Part shown: positions 7,579-15,996 of the stretch, piece after piece
How positions within the stretch are numbered: the first letter of the stretch is position 1
How the letters are laid out: the number at the start of each line of letters is the position of its first letter
Assembly (NCBI RefSeq): GCF_014295035.1
Contig: NZ_CP060404.1
Coordinates: 8,100,501 to 8,164,500 of the forward strand
Reading direction: 5' to 3'
Length of the DNA: 64,000 nt
Source: Streptomyces buecherae
Lineage (GTDB): Bacteria; Actinomycetota; Actinomycetes; Streptomycetales; Streptomycetaceae
The notes under the pieces: generated by a model
Seen by the model: only the letters and a program-made list of their open reading frames with translations
Told to the model about the DNA's origin: nothing
The model's database searches: none
Translations under genes and position numbers: made by a program

Positions 7579-10500
7579 GTGAACACCTTCGCGGGACATC
7601 GCCTTCCCTTGTCGGCCGCCCAGAGAGAAATATGGATCGCGCACCACATCGACGTAACGGGCGCGCTCCACAATTGCGGCGGCTACGTGGAGATAAACGG
7701 AGAGGTCGACGAGGGGAAACTCGCCGAGGCCGTGCGTCTGGTCGCCGCCGAGACGGAGGCGCCGCGGCTGCGGTTCGCCACCGAGGACGGCGAGCCCCAC
7801 CAGTACCTGGCCGAGTCCGCCGACCCGCTGCGCGTCGTACGACTCGACGGGGAGCGCGATCCCGAGCGGGCGGCCGAGGAGTGGATGCACGCCGACCTGG
7901 CCCGCCCCACCGACCTCGCGGACGGGCCGCTGGTCCGCCACACCCTGCTGCGACTGACCGCCGACCGGTCACTGTTCTTCCTGCGCTACCACCACATCGT
8001 CCTGGACGGCTACGGCCAGGTGCTGTACTGGCGGCGGCTGGGCGCGCTGTACACGGCGCAGGTCACCGGCGTCGCCGCCCGGCCCACCGCCTGGGCCCCG
8101 CTCGCCGACCTGCTCGCCGAGGAGCGCGCCTACCGCGCGTCGGACCAGCACGCCGCCGACCGCGCCCACTGGCTCGCCACCATGGCCGAGCCTCCCGAGC
8201 CGCTGCGGCTCGGCGACGCGAGCACCCCGCCCGCCGTCCCCGCCCCGCGGCACGGCCCACCCGCCCGTGTCGAGCACGTACGCCAGAGCGCGGCCCACCA
8301 CCAGACGCACTGGTCAGCGGTGGTCATCGCGGCGACCGCCGGCTACCTGCACCGGGTGAGCGGGCAGTCGGACCTGGTCATCGGCCTGCCGGTGCGCGCC
8401 CGCACCAGCCGCGCCGCCCTCACCACCCCCGGCATGTTCGCCAACGTGCTGCCGCTGCGGCTCGCCGTGACGCCCGAGACCACCTGCGGCGAACTGGTCG
8501 AACAGGTCGCCAGCCGGGTCAGCGAACTCCTCAGCCACCAGCGCTACCGTGGCGAGGAGTTGCACCGCGAACTCCGCGCCCAGCAGGGCGCCGCCGACCC
8601 CTCCGGCGTGGTCGTCAACGTCATCCCCTTCGACGGGGCGATCCGCTTCGGCACCCGGGACGGCGCCGTCCACCAGGTCTCCTCGGGCCCCGTGCGCGAC
8701 GTGGCCATCGAGTTCTACGGCGGCACCGACGGCACCGACGTACGGGTGCGCGTCGACGCCGCCCCGCACACGCACGAGGCCAGCACCCTGGACGCGCACC
8801 GGGCGGGCCTCGGCACCTTCCTCGACGCCTTCACCACCGCCCCCACCGACCACCCCGTCGGCCGCGTCGACCTGCTCGACCCGGCCGGGCGGGCCCGCCT
8901 CGCGGCCGAGGACCGCGCGCACGCCCGCGCCTACGACCTCGACCGCTGCCTGCACGAACTCGTCCTCGACCAGGCGGCCCGCACCCCCGACGCGGTGGCC
9001 GTGCGCTACGCGGACACCGCGCTCAGCTTCCGCGAACTCGTCGACCAGGCCGCCCGCATCGCCACCCACCTGCGCTCCCTCGGCGTCGGCCCGGGCCACC
9101 TCGTCGGCGTCCACGACGAGCGCTCGCCCCGCCTGGTCGCCGAGCTGCTGGCCGTCCTGCTGGCCGGGGCCGGCTATCTGCCACTCGACCCGGAACTGCC
9201 CGCCGCCCGACTCGCCTTCCAGATCGAGGACGCCGCGCCCACCGCCGTCCTCACCCGCTCCGACCTCGCCGCCCAACTGGCCGACACCGGGGCCCGCCTC
9301 ATCGCGACCGACACCCTGCTGCCCATCCTGCCCGCGGCCGAGCCGCCCGCCGCCGGCGCGAGCCCGGACGACACCGCGTACGTCATCTACACCTCGGGCT
9401 CCACCGGCCGCCCCAAGGGCGTCGTCGTGCCGCACCGCGGCGTCGTCAACCGACTCCTGTGGATGCGGGAGACCTACCAACTGAGCGCCGAAGACCAGGT
9501 GTTGCAGAAGACGCCGACCACCTTCGACGTGTCCGTCTGGGAGTTCTTCTGGCCGCTGCTCGCCGGCGCCACCCTGCGGCTCGCCGCCCCCGGCGCGCAC
9601 CGCGACCCGCGGGCCCTCGCCGAGACCATCCGCACGTACGGCGTCACCACCACCCACTTCGTGCCCTCCATGCTCGACCTGTTCCTCGCCGAACCCGTCG
9701 CCGCCGAACTTCCCAGCCTGCGCCGGGTTCTGTGCAGCGGCGAGGCGCTGCGCCCGGAGACCGTCGGCCGCTTCTTCGCCCGCTACGCGCCCGGCGAGGC
9801 GGACCCGGCCATCGAGCTGCACAACCTGTACGGGCCCACCGAGGCGTCCATCGACGTCACCCACTGGCGCTGCCGGCCCGGCGACGCCGCCGGACCGGTG
9901 CCGATCGGCCACGCGGTCGCCAACACCAGCCTGTACGTGCTCGACGCGGCCGGACAGCCGGTGCCCGACGGCCTGCCGGGGGAGCTGCACATCGGCGGCG
10001 TCCAGGTCGCCTCCGGCTACCTGCGCCGCCCCGAGCTGACCGCCGCCGCCTTCCGCCCCAACCCGTACGGCGCCGGCGCCCTCTACCGCACCGGCGACCG
10101 CGTGGTGCGCCGCGCGGACGGCGCCCTGCTGTACGGTGGGCGCCTGGACCACCAGATCAAGGTCAACGGCTTCCGGGTGGAGCCCGGCGAGGTCGAGAGC
10201 GTCCTGCTCGGCCACCCGGCGCTCGCGCAGGCCGTGGTCAGCGCCCCGCACCGGCCCGACGGGCAGCCCCACCTGGTCGCCCACGTGGTGCCGAGGTCCG
10301 ACGGGCAGGTACCGGCGCCCGAAAGCGGCGCGCTCCTCTCCTGGCTGCGCGAGCGGCTGCCCAGCCAACTCGTCCCCGCCCACCTGCTGGTCATCGACGC
10401 GCTGCCGCTGCTGCCCAACGGCAAGCTGGACCGCTCCGCCCTGCCGGCCCCCGGCGCCCAACCTGACCAGGCGCCGGCGACGCCACCCGAGACCTCGGCC

Positions 10501-13500
10501 GAGCACCTGCTGCACGCGGCCTGGGCCACCGTGCTCGGCGTCGCCGACTTCGGCGTGGACGACTCGTTCTTCACCCTGGGCGGCGACTCCATGCACGCCC
10601 TGCGCGTGCGCGCCGAGACCGAGCGCGGCGGCCACACCTTCGCCGTCGCCGAGCTCTTCGCCGGCCCCTCCGTGCGCGAACTGGCCCGCGTGCTGCGCCC
10701 GGTCGCCGACGCCGCGCCGCGCACCGAGCCGTTCGGGCTTCTCACCCCGGCCGACCGGGAGCTGTTGCCCGCCGGGCTCGACGACGCGTACCCGCTCAGC
10801 GCCATGCAGGCCGGCATGCTCTACCACGCCGCCTACGCCACCGACTCCGCCGTCTACCGCGTGGTCACCAGCGTGCGCGTGGCCGCCCGGCTCGACCTCG
10901 ACGCGCTGCGCGCGGCCCTGGCCGACGTCGCCCGCCGCCACCCCTCGCTGCGCTGCTCCTTCGACCTGACGCGCTACTCCGAGCCGCTGCAACTGGTCCA
11001 CCACCAGGTCACCGTGCCCCTCGAACGCGGCGACGACCTCGGCGGTCTGGGCGAGGACGAGCGGCGCGCGGCCATCCGCGCCTGGGTGGAGCGGGCCAAG
11101 TTCACCCGCTTCGACCCCGCCGAGCCACCGCTGCTCAGGTTCACCGCGCACCCGTGCGGGCCCGACCAGTTCGAGCTGTCCGTGGTGGAGCACCACGTCG
11201 TGCTCGACGGGTGGAGCGACATGCGGATGCTGGAGGAGATCGTCGAGCACTACGCCGCCCACCTGGCCGGCGCACCGCTCGACCTGCCCGCCGTGGCCGC
11301 CACCTACCGCGACTTCGTCGCCGCCGAGCGCGCCGCCACCGCCGACCCCGCCGCCCAGGACTACTGGAGCCGGGTGCTGACCGGCGCCGGCGAAGGCCCG
11401 CTGGCCGCCGTTGCCGGCTCGGCGCCCGGCCCGCACGAGGGCGGTGGCAGCCGCCGCTACGACGTGCCCGTACCGCCCGAGACCGCCACCCGCCTGCGCG
11501 CGCACGCCAAGGCCGCGGGACTGCCGCTCAAGTCGCTGCTGACCGCCGCCCACCTGGCCGTGCTGCGGCTGGTCGGCGGCCGGGACGAGGTGCTCACCGG
11601 CGTCGTCGCCAACGCCCGCCTGGAGGTGCCCGGCGGCGACGCCACCATCGGCGTCTTCCTCAACACCCTCCCTCTCCGCGCCGACCTGGCCCAGGCCACC
11701 GTCCTGGACGCGGCCCGGACGGCGTTCGCCCACGAGCGGGACAGCGCCGCCCACCGCCGCTACCCGTACGCCCGGATGCGGGACGACCAGGGGCGTGAGC
11801 CACGGCTCGACGCCTACGTCAACTTCATGGACTTCCACCGCGACCGGCGGCACGGCCAGGGCCTGCCCATGACGGTCACCGTGGGCGTCGCCGAGACCAA
11901 CTACCCGCTCGCCGTCAACTTCCTGGTCGACCCGGACGGCGGCGGCCTGCAACTCTGGCTGGACTGCGACCCGGCCGTGCTGCCGGCGGAGTTCTGCGCC
12001 CGCCTCGCCGGCTACTACGCCCGCGCCCTGGAGCACGCCGCCCACCACCCAAGCGCCCCCGTCCACACCCTGGACCTGCTGGACCCGGCCGAACACCGGC
12101 GACTGGCCGCCTGGCACGGCCCGGTCGCCGAGTACGACCGCGGCGCCACCGTGCACGGCCTGATCGAGCGCCGGGCCGCCGAGCGACCCCGGGCCGTGGC
12201 CCTCGCCCACCGCCACGAGGAACTGGACTACGCCGGGCTCGACACCCGGGCCAACCAGCTCGCCCACCACCTGGCCGCGCTCGGCGTCGGTCGTGGCGAC
12301 CTGGTCGGCGTGAGCCTGCGGCGCGGCCCCGACCTGGTGGTGGCCCTGCTCGCGGTCCTCAAGTCCGGCGCGGCCTACGTCCCCATGGACCCCGGCTTCC
12401 CGCGCGGCCGGCTGGCCACCATCGCCGCCGACGCCGACCTGAGCTGCCTCATCCAGGGCCCCGGCATCCCCGAGGGGCTCACCGCGCCCCGCCTGGTGGA
12501 CGTGCGCGCGGACGCCGAGGCCATCGCCGCCCGGCCCGGCCAGCCGCTGGGGCGCGCGATCGACGGCGAGGACACCGCGTACGTCATCTACACCTCCGGG
12601 TCGACCGGCGCGCCCAAGGGCACCGCCATACGGCACCGCAACGCCGTCAACTACTTCACCGGCATGGACCAGCGGGTCGGCTGCGAGCCCGACGACGTGG
12701 TGCTCGCCGTCACCAGCGTCTCCTTCGACATCTCCGTCACGGAGCTGCTGTGGCCGCTCACGCACGGCGCCAAGGTGGTACTCGCGGGGGAGCGCGTCGT
12801 CAGCAACCTGGTGCCGCAGGCCGCGACCCGCGAGCGGGCGGCGACCTTCAGCCTGTTCTTCTTCGCCGCGTCCGGCGGCGACGACAACCGGGCCGGCTAC
12901 CAACTCGTCCTCGACGCGGCCCGGTTCGCCGACCGCAACGGCTTCGAGGCGGTGTGGACCCCCGAACGGCACTTCAACGCCTTCGGCGGCCTCTACCCCA
13001 ACCCCTCGGTCATGTCGGCCGCCCTGTCCACGATCACCGACCGCGTCGCCCTGCGCAGCGGCAGCGTGGTCGCCCCGCTGCACGACGCCGTGCGCATGGC
13101 CGAGGAGTGGTCCCTGGTGGACAACCTCTCCGGCGGCCGGGTCGGGCTCGCCTTCGCCGCGGGCTGGAACTCCAACGACTTCGTGCTGCGCCCGGAGAAC
13201 TTCGCCGACCGCAAGCGGGTGATGGCGGACCAGCTCGCCGAGTTCCGCGCGTTGTGGCGCGGCGAGCCGGTCCGCCGCGTCGGCGGCAGCGGCGAGGAGG
13301 TGGACGTGCGGATCTTCCCCGCCCCGGTGCAGGACGAGCCGCCCATCTGGCTCACCTCCGTCGGCACCCTGGAGACCTTCCGCAAGGCCGGCGCCACCGG
13401 CGCCAACCTCCTCACCCACCTGCTCGGCCAGACCCCGGCCGAACTCGCCGAGCGCCTCGCCGCCTACCGCGAGGCCAGGGCGGCGGCCGGGCACCAGGGC

Positions 13501-15996
13501 CCGGGCCAGGTGACGGTCATGGTGCACACCTTCCTGTCCGACGACCCGGACCAGGCGCGCGAGCGAGCCCGGGACCCCTTCCGCGACTACCTGCTCAGCT
13601 CCACCGAGCTGTGGCGCACGGTGTTCGCCACCACCGGCCACGACCTGCCCGAGATGGGCGCGCGCGAGCAGTTGGAGGCCGTCGTCGACCTGGCCATCGA
13701 CCGCTACTTCGCGACCTCCGGCCTCTTCGGCTCCCCCGAGACCTGCGCCGACCTGGTGCGCGAACTCTCCGCCGCCGGCGTGGACGAGATCGCCTGCCTG
13801 ATCGACTTCGGCGTCGAGCCCGCCGCCGTCATGGACAGTCTCGGCTGGGTCGACAAGCTACGGGACGCGCACGAACAGGAGGTCGCCGACAGCGGCCACT
13901 CGCTGGCCGAGCTGTGCGCGCGCCACCGGGTGACGCTGGCCCAGGGCACCCCCTCGCTGCTGAGCGCCATCGCCACCGAACCCGAGGCGCTGGAGGCGCT
14001 GGGCCACCTGCGCGCGCTGCTCGTCGGCGGCGAGGCGTTCCCACCCGGCCTCGCCGAGCGGCTACGCGAGGCGCTGCCTAAGGTCGCGGTGTTCAACATG
14101 TACGGGCCGACCGAGACCACCATCTGGTCCACCGCGCACGCCCTGGACCCGGACGGGGAACCCGGCACCACCGTTCCCATCGGCACCCCGCTCGCCAACA
14201 CCCGGGTGCGGGTGGCCGACGCGCACGGCCACCCGGTGCCGATCGGGGTCAGCGGCGAGCTGTGGATCGGCGGCGACGGCGTCGCCGCCGGCTACCTGGG
14301 CCGCCCCGAACTGACCGCCGAGCGCTTCGTCACCGCCGACGACGGACACGGCTACTACCGCACCGGCGACCGGGTGCGCCGCCGCGCCGACGGCGTCCTC
14401 GAGTTCCTCGGCCGGATCGACCGGCAGGTGAAGATCCTCGGCCACCGGGTGGAGCCGGACGAGGTAGAGAGCGTGCTCTCGCGCCACCCCGAAGTCTCCG
14501 CCGTCGCCGTCACGGCCGTCGACGGCCCGCGCGGCACCGAACTGGTCGCCTACGTCGCGCCCGCCAGCACGCCGTCGGACGACGCGGCGCGCGAGGCCCA
14601 CGTCCGTGGCTGGAGCGAGGTGTGGGAGAGCGCGTACACGGCACAGGACACCATTGACGCGACCGACCCGACCGAAGCGGGCGGCGCGGACGACGCGACC
14701 GGTTCGCCCTTCGCGGGCTGGCTCAGCAGCTACACCGGCGAGCCCATCCCCGAGCCGCAGATGCGCGAGTGGCTGGCGCACACCGTGGAGCGGGTGCGGG
14801 CGCTGGGGCCCGGCGCGGTCGCCGACATCGGCGTGGGCGTCGGCCTGGTGCTGCGCTCGCTGGCCGAGCGGGCCGACGCGTACCACGGCGTGGACATCTC
14901 ACCCGCCGCGCTCTCCGCCGCCGCCCGCTGCCTGGGCCCGGGCCGCCCGCTGCCCGCCCATGTCACGCTCGCCCACGCCGGGCCCGAGTACCTGGCCACG
15001 CTCGCGCCCGGCAGCCTGGACACCGTCGTCCTCAACTCGGTGGTGCAGTACTTCCCGGGCACCGGCTACCTGCGCACCGTGCTCACCGACGCGCTGCGCG
15101 CGCTGCGCCCCGGCGGCGCGGTCTTCGTCGGGGACGTGCGCTCGGTCGAGATGCTGCCGGAGTTCCACACCGCCGTACAACTGCACCGCGCCACCCCCGT
15201 GCACACGGTGGCCGAGATCCGGGCCGCCGTCGACCGGCAGGCCCGCGAGGAGCGGGAGCTGTGCCTGTCCCCGGCGTTCTTCCGACAGTTCGCCGCGGAG
15301 GCGCCGGGTGACGTGCGGGTGCGCGTCGAGCTCAAGCGCGGCCGGGCCGACAACGAACTCTCGCTCTTCCGCTACGACGTGACGCTGTTCGCGCCCCCGG
15401 CGACGGCCGGCCCGGACGACGCGCCACGCCCGGGCGAGCCGGCGGCCACGCCCGCCCCGCGCGTCGTCGCCTACGCGGACCCGAACGCGCCGGCGCCCGC
15501 CGGCGCCACGGCCACCGAGACCCTCCGCGGCCATCTCGCGCGGGCCGGCGGCCCCGTCCTGGTGACCGGCATCCCCAACCGGCGCCTGGTGCGCACGGCC
15601 GCGGCCGTACGCGTGCTCGCCGAGGCCGCGGACGCCGGCGAGGCCACCACCGCCTGGGACGTGGAGCGTGCCCTGTGGGAGCTGACGGCGGACACGGCCG
15701 ACGCCGACGCGGGCGCGCACCCCGAGGACGTGTGGGAGCTGGCCGCGCGAACGGGCCACACGGTCCGCCTGCTGGTCCCCGACGACGGCCGACTCGACCG
15801 GTTCGACGCGCTGTTCCAACCCGCCGACCCCACGACGGCCGACCCAGTCCCTCGGGGCACGGCCCCGGCGGGCGCCCCACCCGGCGACCCGGCGCCAGCC
15901 GGCGACCAGCCGCCCGCCGATCACCGGCCCGCCACCGCGCACCCGGCCGCCCTGGCAGATCCGGCAGACCCGGCAGACCCGAAGGACCCGTCATGA
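7579..15996 (+). CDS. Nonribosomal peptide synthetase: C-A(Ser)-PCP-C-A(Gly-like, interrupted by monooxygenase and methyltransferase, incomplete)
   Basis: A 2805-residue synthetase. Domains: C1 about 10-440 (HHIVLDG 138-144); A1 445-960 (A3 YTSGSTG from 601, A10 lysine 949); PCP1 with GGDS serine 1004; C2 1060-1495 (HHVVLDG from 1205); A2 from about 1515 (A3 from 1668, A4 from 1716). A2 is interrupted at 1755-2095 by a luciferase-like FMN monooxygenase (NGFEAVWTPERHF...) and resumes with NMYGPTETT near 2173. A methyltransferase lies at about 2340-2610 (VADIGVGVGL, SAM site). The protein ends in a Pro/Ala-rich tail without A10; the missing part begins the next gene. Specificity-code alignment by eye gives DVWHLSLIDK for A1, a known serine code, and DITQLGMIW for A2, close to glycine codes. 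GTG start with GAGGAG 6 bases upstream. An N-terminal C domain implies an acyl donor, most likely the PKS-type ACPs downstream. Confidence 0.92.
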   Translation: MNTFAGHRLPLSAAQREIWIAHHIDVTGALHNCGGYVEINGEVDEGKLAEAVRLVAAETEAPRLRFATEDGEPHQYLAESADPLRVVRLDGERDPERAAEEWMHADLARPTDLADGPLVRHTLLRLTADRSLFFLRYHHIVLDGYGQVLYWRRLGALYTAQVTGVAARPTAWAPLADLLAEERAYRASDQHAADRAHWLATMAEPPEPLRLGDASTPPAVPAPRHGPPARVEHVRQSAAHHQTHWSAVVIAATAGYLHRVSGQSDLVIGLPVRARTSRAALTTPGMFANVLPLRLAVTPETTCGELVEQVASRVSELLSHQRYRGEELHRELRAQQGAADPSGVVVNVIPFDGAIRFGTRDGAVHQVSSGPVRDVAIEFYGGTDGTDVRVRVDAAPHTHEASTLDAHRAGLGTFLDAFTTAPTDHPVGRVDLLDPAGRARLAAEDRAHARAYDLDRCLHELVLDQAARTPDAVAVRYADTALSFRELVDQAARIATHLRSLGVGPGHLVGVHDERSPRLVAELLAVLLAGAGYLPLDPELPAARLAFQIEDAAPTAVLTRSDLAAQLADTGARLIATDTLLPILPAAEPPAAGASPDDTAYVIYTSGSTGRPKGVVVPHRGVVNRLLWMRETYQLSAEDQVLQKTPTTFDVSVWEFFWPLLAGATLRLAAPGAHRDPRALAETIRTYGVTTTHFVPSMLDLFLAEPVAAELPSLRRVLCSGEALRPETVGRFFARYAPGEADPAIELHNLYGPTEASIDVTHWRCRPGDAAGPVPIGHAVANTSLYVLDAAGQPVPDGLPGELHIGGVQVASGYLRRPELTAAAFRPNPYGAGALYRTGDRVVRRADGALLYGGRLDHQIKVNGFRVEPGEVESVLLGHPALAQAVVSAPHRPDGQPHLVAHVVPRSDGQVPAPESGALLSWLRERLPSQLVPAHLLVIDALPLLPNGKLDRSALPAPGAQPDQAPATPPETSAEHLLHAAWATVLGVADFGVDDSFFTLGGDSMHALRVRAETERGGHTFAVAELFAGPSVRELARVLRPVADAAPRTEPFGLLTPADRELLPAGLDDAYPLSAMQAGMLYHAAYATDSAVYRVVTSVRVAARLDLDALRAALADVARRHPSLRCSFDLTRYSEPLQLVHHQVTVPLERGDDLGGLGEDERRAAIRAWVERAKFTRFDPAEPPLLRFTAHPCGPDQFELSVVEHHVVLDGWSDMRMLEEIVEHYAAHLAGAPLDLPAVAATYRDFVAAERAATADPAAQDYWSRVLTGAGEGPLAAVAGSAPGPHEGGGSRRYDVPVPPETATRLRAHAKAAGLPLKSLLTAAHLAVLRLVGGRDEVLTGVVANARLEVPGGDATIGVFLNTLPLRADLAQATVLDAARTAFAHERDSAAHRRYPYARMRDDQGREPRLDAYVNFMDFHRDRRHGQGLPMTVTVGVAETNYPLAVNFLVDPDGGGLQLWLDCDPAVLPAEFCARLAGYYARALEHAAHHPSAPVHTLDLLDPAEHRRLAAWHGPVAEYDRGATVHGLIERRAAERPRAVALAHRHEELDYAGLDTRANQLAHHLAALGVGRGDLVGVSLRRGPDLVVALLAVLKSGAAYVPMDPGFPRGRLATIAADADLSCLIQGPGIPEGLTAPRLVDVRADAEAIAARPGQPLGRAIDGEDTAYVIYTSGSTGAPKGTAIRHRNAVNYFTGMDQRVGCEPDDVVLAVTSVSFDISVTELLWPLTHGAKVVLAGERVVSNLVPQAATRERAATFSLFFFAASGGDDNRAGYQLVLDAARFADRNGFEAVWTPERHFNAFGGLYPNPSVMSAALSTITDRVALRSGSVVAPLHDAVRMAEEWSLVDNLSGGRVGLAFAAGWNSNDFVLRPENFADRKRVMADQLAEFRALWRGEPVRRVGGSGEEVDVRIFPAPVQDEPPIWLTSVGTLETFRKAGATGANLLTHLLGQTPAELAERLAAYREARAAAGHQGPGQVTVMVHTFLSDDPDQARERARDPFRDYLLSSTELWRTVFATTGHDLPEMGAREQLEAVVDLAIDRYFATSGLFGSPETCADLVRELSAAGVDEIACLIDFGVEPAAVMDSLGWVDKLRDAHEQEVADSGHSLAELCARHRVTLAQGTPSLLSAIATEPEALEALGHLRALLVGGEAFPPGLAERLREALPKVAVFNMYGPTETTIWSTAHALDPDGEPGTTVPIGTPLANTRVRVADAHGHPVPIGVSGELWIGGDGVAAGYLGRPELTAERFVTADDGHGYYRTGDRVRRRADGVLEFLGRIDRQVKILGHRVEPDEVESVLSRHPEVSAVAVTAVDGPRGTELVAYVAPASTPSDDAAREAHVRGWSEVWESAYTAQDTIDATDPTEAGGADDATGSPFAGWLSSYTGEPIPEPQMREWLAHTVERVRALGPGAVADIGVGVGLVLRSLAERADAYHGVDISPAALSAAARCLGPGRPLPAHVTLAHAGPEYLATLAPGSLDTVVLNSVVQYFPGTGYLRTVLTDALRALRPGGAVFVGDVRSVEMLPEFHTAVQLHRATPVHTVAEIRAAVDRQAREERELCLSPAFFRQFAAEAPGDVRVRVELKRGRADNELSLFRYDVTLFAPPATAGPDDAPRPGEPAATPAPRVVAYADPNAPAPAGATATETLRGHLARAGGPVLVTGIPNRRLVRTAAAVRVLAEAADAGEATTAWDVERALWELTADTADADAGAHPEDVWELAARTGHTVRLLVPDDGRLDRFDALFQPADPTTADPVPRGTAPAGAPPGDPAPAGDQPPADHRPATAHPAALADPADPADPKDPS

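Noticed and set aside
8314..13641. A very long minus-strand open frame antiparallel to the NRPS gene
   Set aside because: It is rich in Gly/Ala/Val/Arg with no domain, a mirror of high-GC coding on the plus strand; the plus strand has full NRPS motifs.
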